A DNA stretch of 8,505 nt from Desulfobacter curvatus DSM 3379 (GCF_000373985.1 NZ_KB892905.1:3825-12329), one strand, 5' to 3'; positions 1-5,783 are shown, counted from the stretch's first letter. Numbers and translations: made by a program. The notes: generated by a model not told the origin, from the letters alone.

Positions 1-49
1 CAGTGCTGAAGCAGTCCCTGCACAAACCATTAATTTGCCCAGATGCCAT
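1..49 (-). CDS. possible 5' end of a gene running off the left edge
   Basis: Reading leftward from the ATG at 49, an open frame gives MASGQINGLCRDCFST and then leaves the window. The Cys-x2-Cys pair (residues 10 and 13) could start a small zinc-binding site. There is no clear ribosome binding site, and an in-frame stop lies in the palindrome at 63-78, so this ATG is the only start available. A competing reading on the plus strand (frame from base 3, stop TAG at 66-68) would be the C-terminal end of a gene entering from the left. The sequence available is too short to choose between them or to name a product. Confidence 0.3.
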   Translation of the reverse strand, partial: MASGQINGLCRDCFST

Positions 50-62
50 CCAGGTTTTTGGT

Positions 63-78
63 GTTTAGTCGACTAAAC
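63..78. repeat. 16-bp perfect palindrome, variant of the window's recurring palindrome
   Basis: The sequence is GTTTAGTCGACTAAAC, a perfect palindrome with a central CG. It shares the frame GTTT-nn-TCGA-nn-AAAC with the sites at 174, 1932 and 5632. The variable pairs are changed on both sides (AG/CT instead of CA/TG), so symmetry is kept. It sits just upstream of the possible leftward gene starting at 49. Confidence 0.75.
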
Positions 79-173
79 GCTGGAAAAACTTCATCCGGGT
101 GCTTCCAAGGTGAGTACTGCTCCCTTCCCAGTTCAAATCAAGAACGATCAGCAAGACTGCGTTTGGGGAATTT

Positions 174-189
174 GTTTCATCGATGAAAT
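174..189. repeat. copy of the recurring 16-bp palindrome, one base off
   Basis: The sequence is GTTTCATCGATGAAAT, which matches GTTTCATCGATGAAAC except at the last base. The inner 14 bp (175-188) are perfectly symmetric. Confidence 0.8.
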
Positions 190-254
190 ACCGCAAAGAT
201 ATGCCTGATGCAAATTCCCTGAAAAAAAGACACGTTATCAATGATAAGTAACAC

Positions 255-348
255 CAAATCAAATTTTAGCGATAGGATATAAATCACATCATGAATTAAA
301 AGTGTTTGTGGCGTGGCGCTTGTGATTTGATTTCAGATTTTAATTCAT
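255..348. repeat. interleaved inverted repeats
   Basis: ATGAATTAAAA (291-301) is the exact reverse complement of TTTTAATTCAT (338-348). AAATCAC (281-287) pairs with GTGATTT (322-328), and AAATCAAAT (about 255-263) pairs with ATTTGATTT (325-333). These pairings are partly exclusive, so alternative folds are possible. It could be a regulatory or mobile-element end structure; no function can be assigned. Confidence 0.5.
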
Positions 349-390
349 TAGGACCATGTTTTTTCTTGCAAATTTGGGTTGGGTAAGGAT

Positions 391-404
391 ATCAATTAAT
401 TGAT
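391..404. repeat. 14-bp perfect AT-rich palindrome
   Basis: ATCAATTAATTGAT is perfectly symmetric. It lies about 215 bp upstream of the gene at 619 and could be an operator, but AT-rich palindromes of this size can also arise by chance. Confidence 0.4.
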
Positions 405-618
405 CATTGATTTTTCAACACCTGTTATGAAAGTGTCGGTATTCGGTTCATGACATTACGCTACTTGCTGTTAAATTGATACTGCTTATTTGAATTGCAA
501 GAGGCGTAGCGGAATCAACGAAATACCTACTTTCTTTCTTGATGAGGAATGTATGAAACCGGACTCGTTTAAGAGCGTGTCGCGCAGTATGTAATTTCAT
601 AATGAAAAAGGGGAATAT

Positions 619-1323
619 ATGAAAAATCTGGCCTATATTATTGTGATAGCCTTATGTGTTTTGTTTAGCACACAACACGTACATTCACAAACGCTTCCAC
701 ACAGTAGCTCGCAACAAGAAACGACAACCAATATTTCGCCTTTTCCGGTAGCGGCAGAAAGCAATTTGTCAAAAATTATTGTGGCAGCGTTAGGTGGTTT
801 TGGGGGCTGGATTTCGATCCAATGTATAGGATTGTATATACTTCGGCAAAAATTATTATCATATTTAATTGTCGTTCTAAATTCGCATTTTGAAGCCTAC
901 AAAAAAGATATATCGGAATGGCTTGAGGCTGTAAAATCAAACACTATTAAAGAAGGTTATTACATAAATACTGCTGCAAATTTTACTAAAGATGAACACG
1001 ACGATTTGAAATGTGTTAGAAATCAATGTTTCAAGTTATTAACAAAAAATGAATTACTGAAATATGTCAAACTGACTCATAGGTTGTTTGAGACAGAAGC
1101 ACTTTTAGAAGGGCTATGCCAATCGCTGTCTGACTATAAGAATGAAAAAAAAGTTTTGGAGGATTCGGATGTTGAATACTTTCATAAAAAAATTGAAAGA
1201 ATAAATAGTTACATAACAAAGTTTCCACAATCAATTTCAAGCATTCGTGAGATATCTGTAGATTTTGAAGGGGTACTCGGCCCTAAAGATTCTGTCGGAA
1301 AGAAAAGCGCACTCAAACCGTAG
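619..1323 (+). CDS. membrane-anchored or exported protein of unknown function
   Basis: This 234-aa protein matches no family I recognise. Residues 1-23 look like a Sec signal peptide: MKN, a hydrophobic core, then a VHS|Q cleavage site. A Ser/Thr/Gln-rich stretch follows (24-50). A second hydrophobic segment at about 52-75, rich in Gly and Ile, ends in the basic sequence RQK. If that segment spans the membrane, the N-terminal stretch is periplasmic and the helical, Lys/Glu-rich domain (about 80-220) is cytoplasmic. The start is well supported: AAGGGGAA lies just upstream of the ATG. The gene is AT-rich compared with the GFA gene after it. It stands alone, with palindromes at 174 and 1383 on either side and no partner gene. 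An anchor for a cytoplasmic helical domain is a guess from topology only. Confidence 0.75.
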   Translation: MKNLAYIIVIALCVLFSTQHVHSQTLPHSSSQQETTTNISPFPVAAESNLSKIIVAALGGFGGWISIQCIGLYILRQKLLSYLIVVLNSHFEAYKKDISEWLEAVKSNTIKEGYYINTAANFTKDEHDDLKCVRNQCFKLLTKNELLKYVKLTHRLFETEALLEGLCQSLSDYKNEKKVLEDSDVEYFHKKIERINSYITKFPQSISSIREISVDFEGVLGPKDSVGKKSALKP

Positions 1324-1382
1324 AATTTTTGATTCAGGAAACAGTAAAATTTTTACCCATTCTTTTTAGTTTTGACAGAACT

Positions 1383-1398
1383 ATGTCGTCGATGAAAC
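1383..1398. repeat. degenerate copy of the recurring palindrome
   Basis: ATGTCGTCGATGAAAC keeps 13 of the 16 bases of GTTTCATCGATGAAAC; the right half (TCGATGAAAC) is intact and the left half has diverged. It lies 42 bp before the GFA start codon, and the exact copy at 1932 lies just after the stop codon, so the GFA gene is bracketed by the pair. Confidence 0.5.
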
Positions 1399-1439
1399 AC
1401 CCGCACGGATAAAGTCAATAAACAGAACAGGTGTTAAAA

Positions 1440-1928
1440 ATGGAAAATTCACTCGGACCCGAATGTGCCTCCCTGGAAGACAAAGGGTTTATTGCCAAAT
1501 ACCAATCCTCATGCTTTTGCGGAGCCGTTCGATATGAGGTGAGCGCAGATCCAGTGGATGCCAAAATTTGCCATTGCACGACTTGTCAGAGGCTACATGG
1601 AGCCCCTATGCAGTGGGCAGCGATTTTTCACAAACGCCATGTAAGATTCACCGCTGGTTTGGAGAATCTGGTTTTCTATAACAATGAACAAAACCGACCC
1701 GAGCGCATCCTCCCCTGTAAAGTTCGCTGCGGCAAATGTGGCGCGCCCATTGCTGATGAGGGGCGCATGTGGCTTGCCTTCCCGTCATTATTTGATTTCG
1801 GACATACAGCTGAGGTGCCGGAAGCATTCAGGCCAACATGCCATCTTTTCTATGGGTCAAGGGTAATCGACCCCCAGGATGATCTGCCCAAGTGGTCCGG
1901 GCACAAAAATCATTCGGAACTGCTGTAA
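1440..1928 (+). CDS. GFA (glutathione-dependent formaldehyde-activating)/CENP-V-family zinc protein
   Basis: This 162-aa protein has the GFA/CENP-V signature. The Cys ligands are CFCG (C25, C27), CHCTTC (C44, C46, C49) and CGKCG (C97, C100), the usual two-zinc pattern of this fold. Founding members speed the joining of formaldehyde and glutathione, but most bacterial members are uncharacterised, and the substrate here cannot be deduced. I chose the ATG at 1440 because AGGTG (1429-1433) sits six bases before it; an in-frame GTG at 1431 overlaps that site and would add three residues. The N-terminal 20 residues precede the domain and look family-unrelated. The gene is a single unit, flanked by a degenerate palindrome 42 bp upstream and an exact one 3 bp after the stop. 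No formaldehyde-oxidation gene is nearby. Confidence 0.9.
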   Translation: MENSLGPECASLEDKGFIAKYQSSCFCGAVRYEVSADPVDAKICHCTTCQRLHGAPMQWAAIFHKRHVRFTAGLENLVFYNNEQNRPERILPCKVRCGKCGAPIADEGRMWLAFPSLFDFGHTAEVPEAFRPTCHLFYGSRVIDPQDDLPKWSGHKNHSELL

Positions 1929-1931
1929 ACC

Positions 1932-1947
1932 GTTTCATCGATGAAAC
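1932..1947. repeat. exact copy of the recurring 16-bp palindrome
   Basis: The sequence is GTTTCATCGATGAAAC, identical to the site at 5632. Symmetry extends one more base on each side here (C...G, 1931-1948). It begins three bases after the GFA stop codon. It has no loop and no T tract, so it is not a typical intrinsic terminator. Confidence 0.9.
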
Positions 1948-1948
1948 G

Positions 1949-2097
1949 GGAAAAATACATTTTGGGGATGGGGGCTGGCTGAAAAAGTGCAACTCTTATT
2001 CAAAAATCAGGTGGTACAATGTTGGAGTAGTTGACGCCTTGCTTGAGAAGGTTTTGGGATAAAAAACATAAACGTCGTTTTCCTATTTGCTATAAAA
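1949..2097. other. spacer between GFA gene and the leftward GAF module
   Basis: No gene is assigned. One plus-strand frame stays open through the palindrome and on to a TAA at 2060-2062. It ends VGVVDALLEKVLG but has no start codon with a ribosome binding site, so it may be a remnant of a lost gene or chance. No hairpin with a T tract is evident to end the leftward transcript of the GAF module. Confidence 0.35.
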
Positions 2098-2322
2098 TCA
2101 TTTTTTAAAACCTTTAAACCAGTTTCCTTCTTTAGGCTTGAATGAAGAGTGGGGTCTCATTGGATCTATGAGTATTGAAATAAGCTGTGCATAATTCTCT
2201 GCATTCTCATACGCTATTTTGGCACCCGATTTTAATGCAAGGTTCTCAGCATGAGATATAGAGTTATCTGACGACTCTACTTCATCTTTATCAAAAATTT
2301 TATCAAAATATAAATTCTTCAT
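2098..2322 (-). CDS. small 74-aa protein, third gene of the membrane/GAF module
   Basis: I do not recognise this protein. It is 74 aa, with an acidic N-terminal half (FDKIFDKDEVESSDN), a short predicted helix around the AENLALKSGAKIAYENAENY region, and a basic, aromatic tail (NWFKGFKK). No membrane segment is visible. The ATG at 2322 is preferred because GAAGGG lies four bases upstream; an in-frame GTG at 2358 would add 12 residues but lacks a comparable site. It overlaps the end of the GAF gene by 20 bases, so translation is probably coupled and the products are expected to act together. Base composition is AT-rich like the two genes upstream. Confidence 0.65.
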   Translation of the reverse strand: MKNLYFDKIFDKDEVESSDNSISHAENLALKSGAKIAYENAENYAQLISILIDPMRPHSSFKPKEGNWFKGFKK

Positions 2323-2824
2323 TTTGCCCTTCTTCAATCCGTAATTTTTCGATAGCACGTAACGAATATTGTAAATTAATCATAGCACGAAGGGGTGTCA
2401 ACATAGTCATGTTCACATCACACGTCTCTTCGCTGAATGCATGAGGATTAGAACTTGTAACACATAGAATTCCGACCACCTTATCCACACTATAGTGACT
2501 CTCATTTATTTTCAAGTATAATTTATCTGAGCATTCAATCGGCATTGCAATGATCGACTTGAGTCTATCTTCTTGATTTTCGTATATAAAGGATATATGA
2601 GTATTCGATGAAAGTGGTTGATTGTGCCTCCAACACTTTGATGCGACGCTATTTCCTGATAAGCCAAAAACGTCATTCCTGTTAATATTTCTTAATAATT
2701 CACCCTTACAATGGTTAAAGCTTTCATTATTGGACTGAGAGATCCAGGTTACTAAAGTCTCGCCTTGAGGTACAAGTAGGGAAACTGTAAAAACAGAACC
2801 GTCTTTGTATAGCTCTTTATACAT
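2303..2824 (-). CDS. GAF-domain-like sensor protein, probably the C-terminal part of a split or frameshifted protein
   Basis: Read from the first ATG this is 173 aa. The pattern fits a GAF domain: GLSGNSV (54-60), SIIAMPI (90-96), VVGILCV (116-122), then HAF (128-130) and a closing helix with LRAMINLQYSLRAIEKL. GAF domains bind small ligands or redox cofactors, or act as dimer interfaces in signalling proteins; the ligand is unknown here. The ATG at 2824 has no ribosome binding site. The same frame is open for another 17 codons upstream, encoding a plausible first GAF helix (PLIQTILSSIAY), back to a G8 run at the end of the membrane gene. Losing one G there would fuse the two into a 563-aa protein. 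Either a frameshift joins them or the domain is expressed short. The family call rests on motif spacing alone. Confidence 0.7.
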   Translation of the reverse strand: MYKELYKDGSVFTVSLLVPQGETLVTWISQSNNESFNHCKGELLRNINRNDVFGLSGNSVASKCWRHNQPLSSNTHISFIYENQEDRLKSIIAMPIECSDKLYLKINESHYSVDKVVGILCVTSSNPHAFSEETCDVNMTMLTPLRAMINLQYSLRAIEKLRIEEGQNEEFIF

Positions 2825-2867
2825 GTACGCAATACTGGATAGAATGGTTTGAATTAATGGCTTTCGC

Positions 2868-3995
2868 CTAATCGTCCCCCCCCTTAAGATTGTCGACCAA
2901 TTTATCTATCCTGTGTACTGTTGTTAAATCAAAATGATCTATTGTCATTTTTAAACATTTTATCTGTTTCTCGTAAGATTGTACTAATATTTCTTCTTTA
3001 CTTGTTGCGCTTTTGACGGGACAATATAATTCGGTAGGATCTTTACGTAAACAGTTTTTTTCTTTAAATAGGGTTTTAAATTCTGTTGAACAATAGAAAG
3101 TACCTAAATGATCCCTTAATTCCTTAAGGGAAGGATCTATTTTATCCAAAATAAAAAATGTAATAAGACTGCCGATTATCAACAGGAGCAATTGCCAATT
3201 TTGAATAACAAAAAGGTTTGTTAAATAAAATTCACAGGCTCGTATTATTACAAAGACGACTAAAAGGGAGATGGTGGAAAGCAAAAATGAGTATTTTAAA
3301 AAATGCCATTTTCGACATTGATTTACTAAATACAAATTTTGAAAGACAGTCTCTGGGCTTAATTCAATGAAAATTTTGGTCCAGACATCGTTTCTTTTAT
3401 AGCCTTTATCGACTAAACTGTTTTTACAATGATTTGAGTGCACACAATCTTGGCATCTAAAAAATAATACATTTGATGGTGCTATTTTTGCGTAAGCTTG
3501 AATATCTTTGAAATTAGGTAATTTCCACCTTTCTTTGTATTTCTCCTCTTCAATTATTTCTAATATTAAATGTTTTTTGCTAAATGGGTCTGCATTAATA
3601 AAAACAAATATAAAAAGAACAATAAATATTCCATATACTAACCATTTAATGGTTTGCCCAAATTTTACCTGCTTTATGATTTTTGAATAATCGGCATTTG
3701 TAACAGTCTTATCAGTTAAATTTTTAGGAGGCGATATTTTTTTACTAAGGCTCGATATGAAATCTATATGATGTGTTAATATGGTTGCAAGTTCAGATGT
3801 GAGGCTATATTGAGGTGTTGATAATTCAAAGCCGAATAGATTGAATATGATTATAAACAAAGCAAAAAAAGTTCTTATTTTTCGCTTTTTAACATCCCAA
3901 TAAGCTATAATGCTATCAGTGCTTTCGAAGTCATATTTTGATTTAGTTTGAAATATTGACCGAAAGAGAGATCTTAGGAAGTTAAATAGAACCAT
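2868..3995 (-). CDS. four-helix membrane protein with cysteine cluster, first gene of the GAF module
   Basis: This 375-aa protein matches no family I can name. Four hydrophobic segments are visible at about 41-57, 117-134, 235-255 and 266-283, arranged as two helical pairs. The loop between helices 2 and 3 (about 135-234) carries C181-x2-C184-x5-C190 with nearby histidines, and further Cys at 227, 302, 315 and 325; metal binding or disulfides are possible. Basic residues before helix 1 (KKRKIR) suggest a cytoplasmic N terminus, which puts both the loop and the C-terminal tail in the cytoplasm. The tail ends NLKGGDD, with the last Gly codons lying in a run of eight G. AGGG lies about nine bases before the ATG. 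The layout of membrane helices plus a GAF partner recalls membrane-bound sensors or effectors, which is an inference without sequence match. Confidence 0.75.
   Translation of the reverse strand: MVLFNFLRSLFRSIFQTKSKYDFESTDSIIAYWDVKKRKIRTFFALFIIIFNLFGFELSTPQYSLTSELATILTHHIDFISSLSKKISPPKNLTDKTVTNADYSKIIKQVKFGQTIKWLVYGIFIVLFIFVFINADPFSKKHLILEIIEEEKYKERWKLPNFKDIQAYAKIAPSNVLFFRCQDCVHSNHCKNSLVDKGYKRNDVWTKIFIELSPETVFQNLYLVNQCRKWHFLKYSFLLSTISLLVVFVIIRACEFYLTNLFVIQNWQLLLLIIGSLITFFILDKIDPSLKELRDHLGTFYCSTEFKTLFKEKNCLRKDPTELYCPVKSATSKEEILVQSYEKQIKCLKMTIDHFDLTTVHRIDKLVDNLKGGDD
2876..2883 (-). repeat. run of eight G (coding strand) at the membrane/GAF gene junction
   Basis: On the coding strand the membrane gene ends CTT-AAG-GGG-GGG-GAC-GAT-TAG. 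Removing one G, or a +1 shift by the ribosome, gives ACG-ATT-AGG and an uninterrupted path into the GAF frame at 2824. Homopolymer G runs are known slippage sites for replication and transcription. A sequencing or assembly error in the run is an equally simple explanation. Confidence 0.8.
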
Positions 3996-4559
3996 TAATA
4001 AAACCCTAATATTAATGAAACATTAAAATCTAAGGTATTGTAACATACGGACTGATTTGTAAATTGGGTAATTCTGCTATCATAACTCAACAACCGTGTC
4101 AAACATTATTTATTGTCCCAGCCGTTAGTGAAAGACCTGTTATTCCGGTATTATTTAAATCCAAGCTCTAAAAACTGGCTCAAGGAATATTATTGATCCG
4201 GCAATTATTTACATGACTTGTTTTAAAGAGAAAACTCTTTAAAACATAGAAGATATCATCATAAGGATCATCGGCTATTTAATTGCCGGAGCAATATATC
4301 CTTTTCAAATTAGGATTATCACCTATAGATATAAATTGAGAACAACGTCGTCATCCCAGTACCCCCACCACTACCAAAAGCATTGCTCCATATAACAAAA
4401 ACCAGCACAGCCCTCACTACCTGAACTAAAGCTCACCCATCCAGAGCCTTCAACAACGGATCATCACCTCTCAAAACAGGTTTCAGTTTTCTGGTCAAAA
4501 ACAATAACGGCCTTGCCGGATTTTAGCTGGGCCATCACCAGGGCAATTTCTGTCAGGCA
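3996..4559. other. gene-free stretch between two leftward operons
   Basis: No gene is supported. The part next to 3995 must hold the promoter of the membrane gene; TACAAT-like sequence occurs (on the minus strand, about 4037-4042) but the spacing to a -35 box is poor. A nested hairpin lies at 4197-4290. Next to the DUF488 stop, a leftward frame continues for about 31 codons (CLTEIALVMAQLKSGKAVIV and on, ending near 4467), which looks coding-like. It could be a tiny protein starting at an internal ATG, or the remnant of a longer C terminus. Confidence 0.45.
4197..4290. repeat. nested inverted repeats: 12-bp hairpin inside an 11-bp outer stem
   Basis: The inner hairpin has perfect 12-bp arms (4219-4230 and 4235-4246) around an AAAA loop. 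The outer arms TCCGGCAATTA (4197-4207) and TAATTGCCGGA (4280-4290) are exact reverse complements. The inner stem is AT-rich and lacks a clean T tract, so it is a poor intrinsic terminator. It could be an RNA structure, or single-strand-folding DNA such as a recombination site or element end. Confidence 0.6.
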
Positions 4560-4895
4560 TCAAACCCGTTCGCCCATATATTCAGCGCCAAGTTTTTCCA
4601 GATATCCTGCCAGAAGATACCGATGACAGCTCGTCCCGGATGCACAAAAGCAAACAAGCGTTACCTCATCCCGGCCCAAAATATCATTCCAGACGCCTAA
4701 ATTTCCCCGGTAAGATTTCTGCATCAGCTCCCGATACATCTGTTTGTATTCATCCCAAGATATTTTCCCGTCCTTCGATCCCATGACCATTTTCCAGGTG
4801 GGTGCAAAACAACGGCCTATTGGATCTTTGCCTTTTACGGTAATATCAAGCCGGTCATCACCAGCATATTTGTATTGGGCGGTATAGAGCTTCAT
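4560..4895 (-). CDS. small DUF488-type protein
   Basis: This 111-aa protein resembles the short form of the DUF488 family. It begins KLYTAQYKY, has LDITVKGKDP (16-25) and FAPTWKMV (30-37), and ends with the diagnostic segment VCFCASGTSCHRYLLAGYL (C82, C84, C90, H91, R92) and LGAEYMGER. The conserved Cys-His-Arg cluster suggests a metal or catalytic site, but no reaction is established for the family. Its ATG overlaps the stop of the 42-aa gene upstream as ATGA, without its own ribosome binding site, so translation is very likely coupled. It is the last gene of the IHF-like operon. The length matches the small form of the family, so it appears complete. Confidence 0.8.
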   Translation of the reverse strand: MKLYTAQYKYAGDDRLDITVKGKDPIGRCFAPTWKMVMGSKDGKISWDEYKQMYRELMQKSYRGNLGVWNDILGRDEVTLVCFCASGTSCHRYLLAGYLEKLGAEYMGERV

Positions 4896-5020
4896 TTCGG
4901 TTTGAACAGATATTCCAGGCCGTTGAGTTTGATTTCATAGACGATCTGCAGCAGCCTGCCCAATTTGCCTTCTGGAAAGCCTTTGTGGAATTCATTTTTA
5001 TCTGGGATGACTGGTTCCAT
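4892..5020 (-). CDS. 42-aa small protein within the IHF-like operon
   Basis: A short frame runs from an ATG that shares one base with the preceding gene's stop (TAATG) to a TGA that overlaps the next gene's start (ATGA). This end-to-end fit, and protein-like content with a helical core (GKLGRLLQIVYEIKLNGLEY, about residues 18-37), argue that it is real and not chance. Preceding that core is FHKGFPEG, a loop rich in Gly and Pro. It is below the size cut-off of many gene finders. I recall no named family. It could be a lone copy of a short helical domain that is fused to larger proteins elsewhere. Its position implies expression with the 86-aa and DUF488-type proteins. Confidence 0.7.
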   Translation of the reverse strand: MEPVIPDKNEFHKGFPEGKLGRLLQIVYEIKLNGLEYLFKPK

Positions 5021-5280
5021 TATGCTTTTGAAATGATCTCAATTCCATTGTCTGAAAGAAACTTGGTTGATTTGCTGCAAACAGGCGCTGTCGTTTCCAG
5101 CGTGATTGTAGCTCCTGGGACGGTCTTTCTTATTTTGTCGGCTTTTTCAAGGATACCATTGGCATCCTTCATGATGATCCGGCTTTTTCTGTCGATAGAA
5201 AGGACAAAGTTATCACGATCATCCTTCAGCAAAACTGTTCGTGCCGTCAGTCCATATAATTTAGGGTCAATTTTGTTCAT
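5020..5280 (-). CDS. 86-aa protein of unknown function, coupled to the IHF-like gene
   Basis: I do not recognise this family. The 86-aa sequence looks like a compact soluble alpha/beta protein: a strand-rich first half (ARTVLLKDDRDNFVLSIDRK), a helix (ANGILEKADKIRK), then a strand (ATITLETTAPV) and a final helix-strand with FLSDNGIEII. There is one Cys and no signal or membrane segment. Its ATG lies 14 bases inside the end of the IHF-like gene in another frame, and its stop shares a base with the start of the 42-aa gene. It is therefore the second gene of a tight four-gene leftward operon. Expression with a nucleoid protein suggests a DNA-related or regulatory role, but nothing in the sequence proves this. 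Confidence 0.7.
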   Translation of the reverse strand: MNKIDPKLYGLTARTVLLKDDRDNFVLSIDRKSRIIMKDANGILEKADKIRKTVPGATITLETTAPVCSKSTKFLSDNGIEIISKA

Positions 5281-5554
5281 TGATTCGGCCCTTCAATTTC
5301 CCGGCGCATTTAAATGTAACCACCCGCCTCTTGGCCAGCACCATTGAATTCCCGGTGGCTGGATTTCGTCCCTTTCTCGGTTGTTTTTCATTTACCTGAA
5401 ATTTCCCGAAACCGCTAATCATAAGATCTTCACCTGACGCAAGGGTAGATTTAATGATTTCAAGAAGCTCCTCTAAGACGTCTTTTGCTTCGGTCGGACT
5501 ACAATCATTTTTCTCTGCAATCCGTTCAACAATATCTGTTTTTGTCAGTGCCAC
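5267..5554 (-). CDS. integration host factor alpha-like (HU/IHF family) DNA-bending protein
   Basis: The 95-aa protein follows the HU/IHF plan: helices at ALTKTDIVERIAEK (2-15) and SPTEAKDVLEELLEIIKSTL (19-38), GFGKF (48-52), the beta-arm motif GRNPATG (62-68) with the intercalating Pro at 65, and RRVVTF (76-81). These features, especially the ALTK start and RRVVTF, favour the IHF-alpha branch. The GTG at 5554 is chosen because AAGGA lies seven bases before it and the length fits the family. An ATG at 5638 would add 28 unrelated residues and lies inside the palindrome at 5632. It would bend DNA, classically aiding site-specific recombination and promoter control. It heads a four-gene operon and is divergent from the tyrosine recombinase at 6279. 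It is likely an accessory paralogue rather than the housekeeping copy, because its usual neighbours (for example pheT) are absent. Confidence 0.88.
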   Translation of the reverse strand: MALTKTDIVERIAEKNDCSPTEAKDVLEELLEIIKSTLASGEDLMISGFGKFQVNEKQPRKGRNPATGNSMVLAKRRVVTFKCAGKLKGRINEQN

Positions 5555-5631
5555 AATTTGATCCTTCCATTTAAAAAAACGCCCTTCATACCTTTTGAGC
5601 GAGGTTGGGTCAATGGACAATTTAAAAAAGC

Positions 5632-5647
5632 GTTTCATCGATGAAAC
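5632..5647. repeat. exact copy of the recurring 16-bp palindrome upstream of the IHF-like gene
   Basis: The sequence GTTTCATCGATGAAAC is identical to the site at 1932. It ends 78 bp upstream of the preferred GTG start of the IHF-like gene, where an operator would be expected. It also contains an ATG that opens a longer, probably untranslated, reading of that gene. Confidence 0.9.
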
Positions 5648-5783
5648 ACATTTTTGTAGCCTACATTATTTCCAGGAAAAAGCGAACACGTTATTGGTGG
5701 CTGGATAGGATGGGTGATGATGGGTTTCTATGGTGAAAGGCACTACTGATGGGGGAGTACAAAGATTGGTACTGATCAGAAAA

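Larger units (their letters stand above)
79..618. other. gene-free stretch with palindromes and inverted repeats
   Basis: No convincing gene is seen here. The stretch holds the palindrome at 174-189, nested inverted repeats at 255-348 and a 14-bp palindrome at 391-404. A 13-codon open frame (553-594) starts with ATG and has GAGG five bases upstream. It ends 24 bases before the next gene and could be a leader peptide, but there is no further support. The leftward open frame at 65-262 needs a TTG start and matches nothing I recognise. Confidence 0.5.

Noticed and set aside
65..262. Leftward 65-aa open frame between the first two palindromes
   Set aside because: It needs a TTG start without a ribosome binding site and shows no recognisable domain. 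Two palindromes fall in it and create short fixed peptide words (FIDET, RLVD).
174..1947. Integron cassettes with attC sites around the GFA gene
   Set aside because: The flanking palindromes lack the GTTRRRY/RYYYAAC core pair and the imperfect double-hairpin layout of attC, and the recombinase lacks integron-integrase features. A non-integron cassette model remains possible.
3401..3416. Sequence resembling half of the 63-78 palindrome within the membrane gene
   Set aside because: Only one arm matches (TCGACTAAAC) and it lies in coding sequence, so chance is the simplest explanation.
4985..5347. Rightward 120-aa open frame
   Set aside because: It lies antisense to the coupled 86-aa and IHF-like genes, which have overlapping starts and a recognisable family.
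174..5647. Scattered GTTTC...GAAAC repeats as a CRISPR array
   Set aside because: CRISPR repeat ends can look similar, but these sites are 16 bp, hundreds to thousands of bases apart, with genes instead of spacers and no cas genes.
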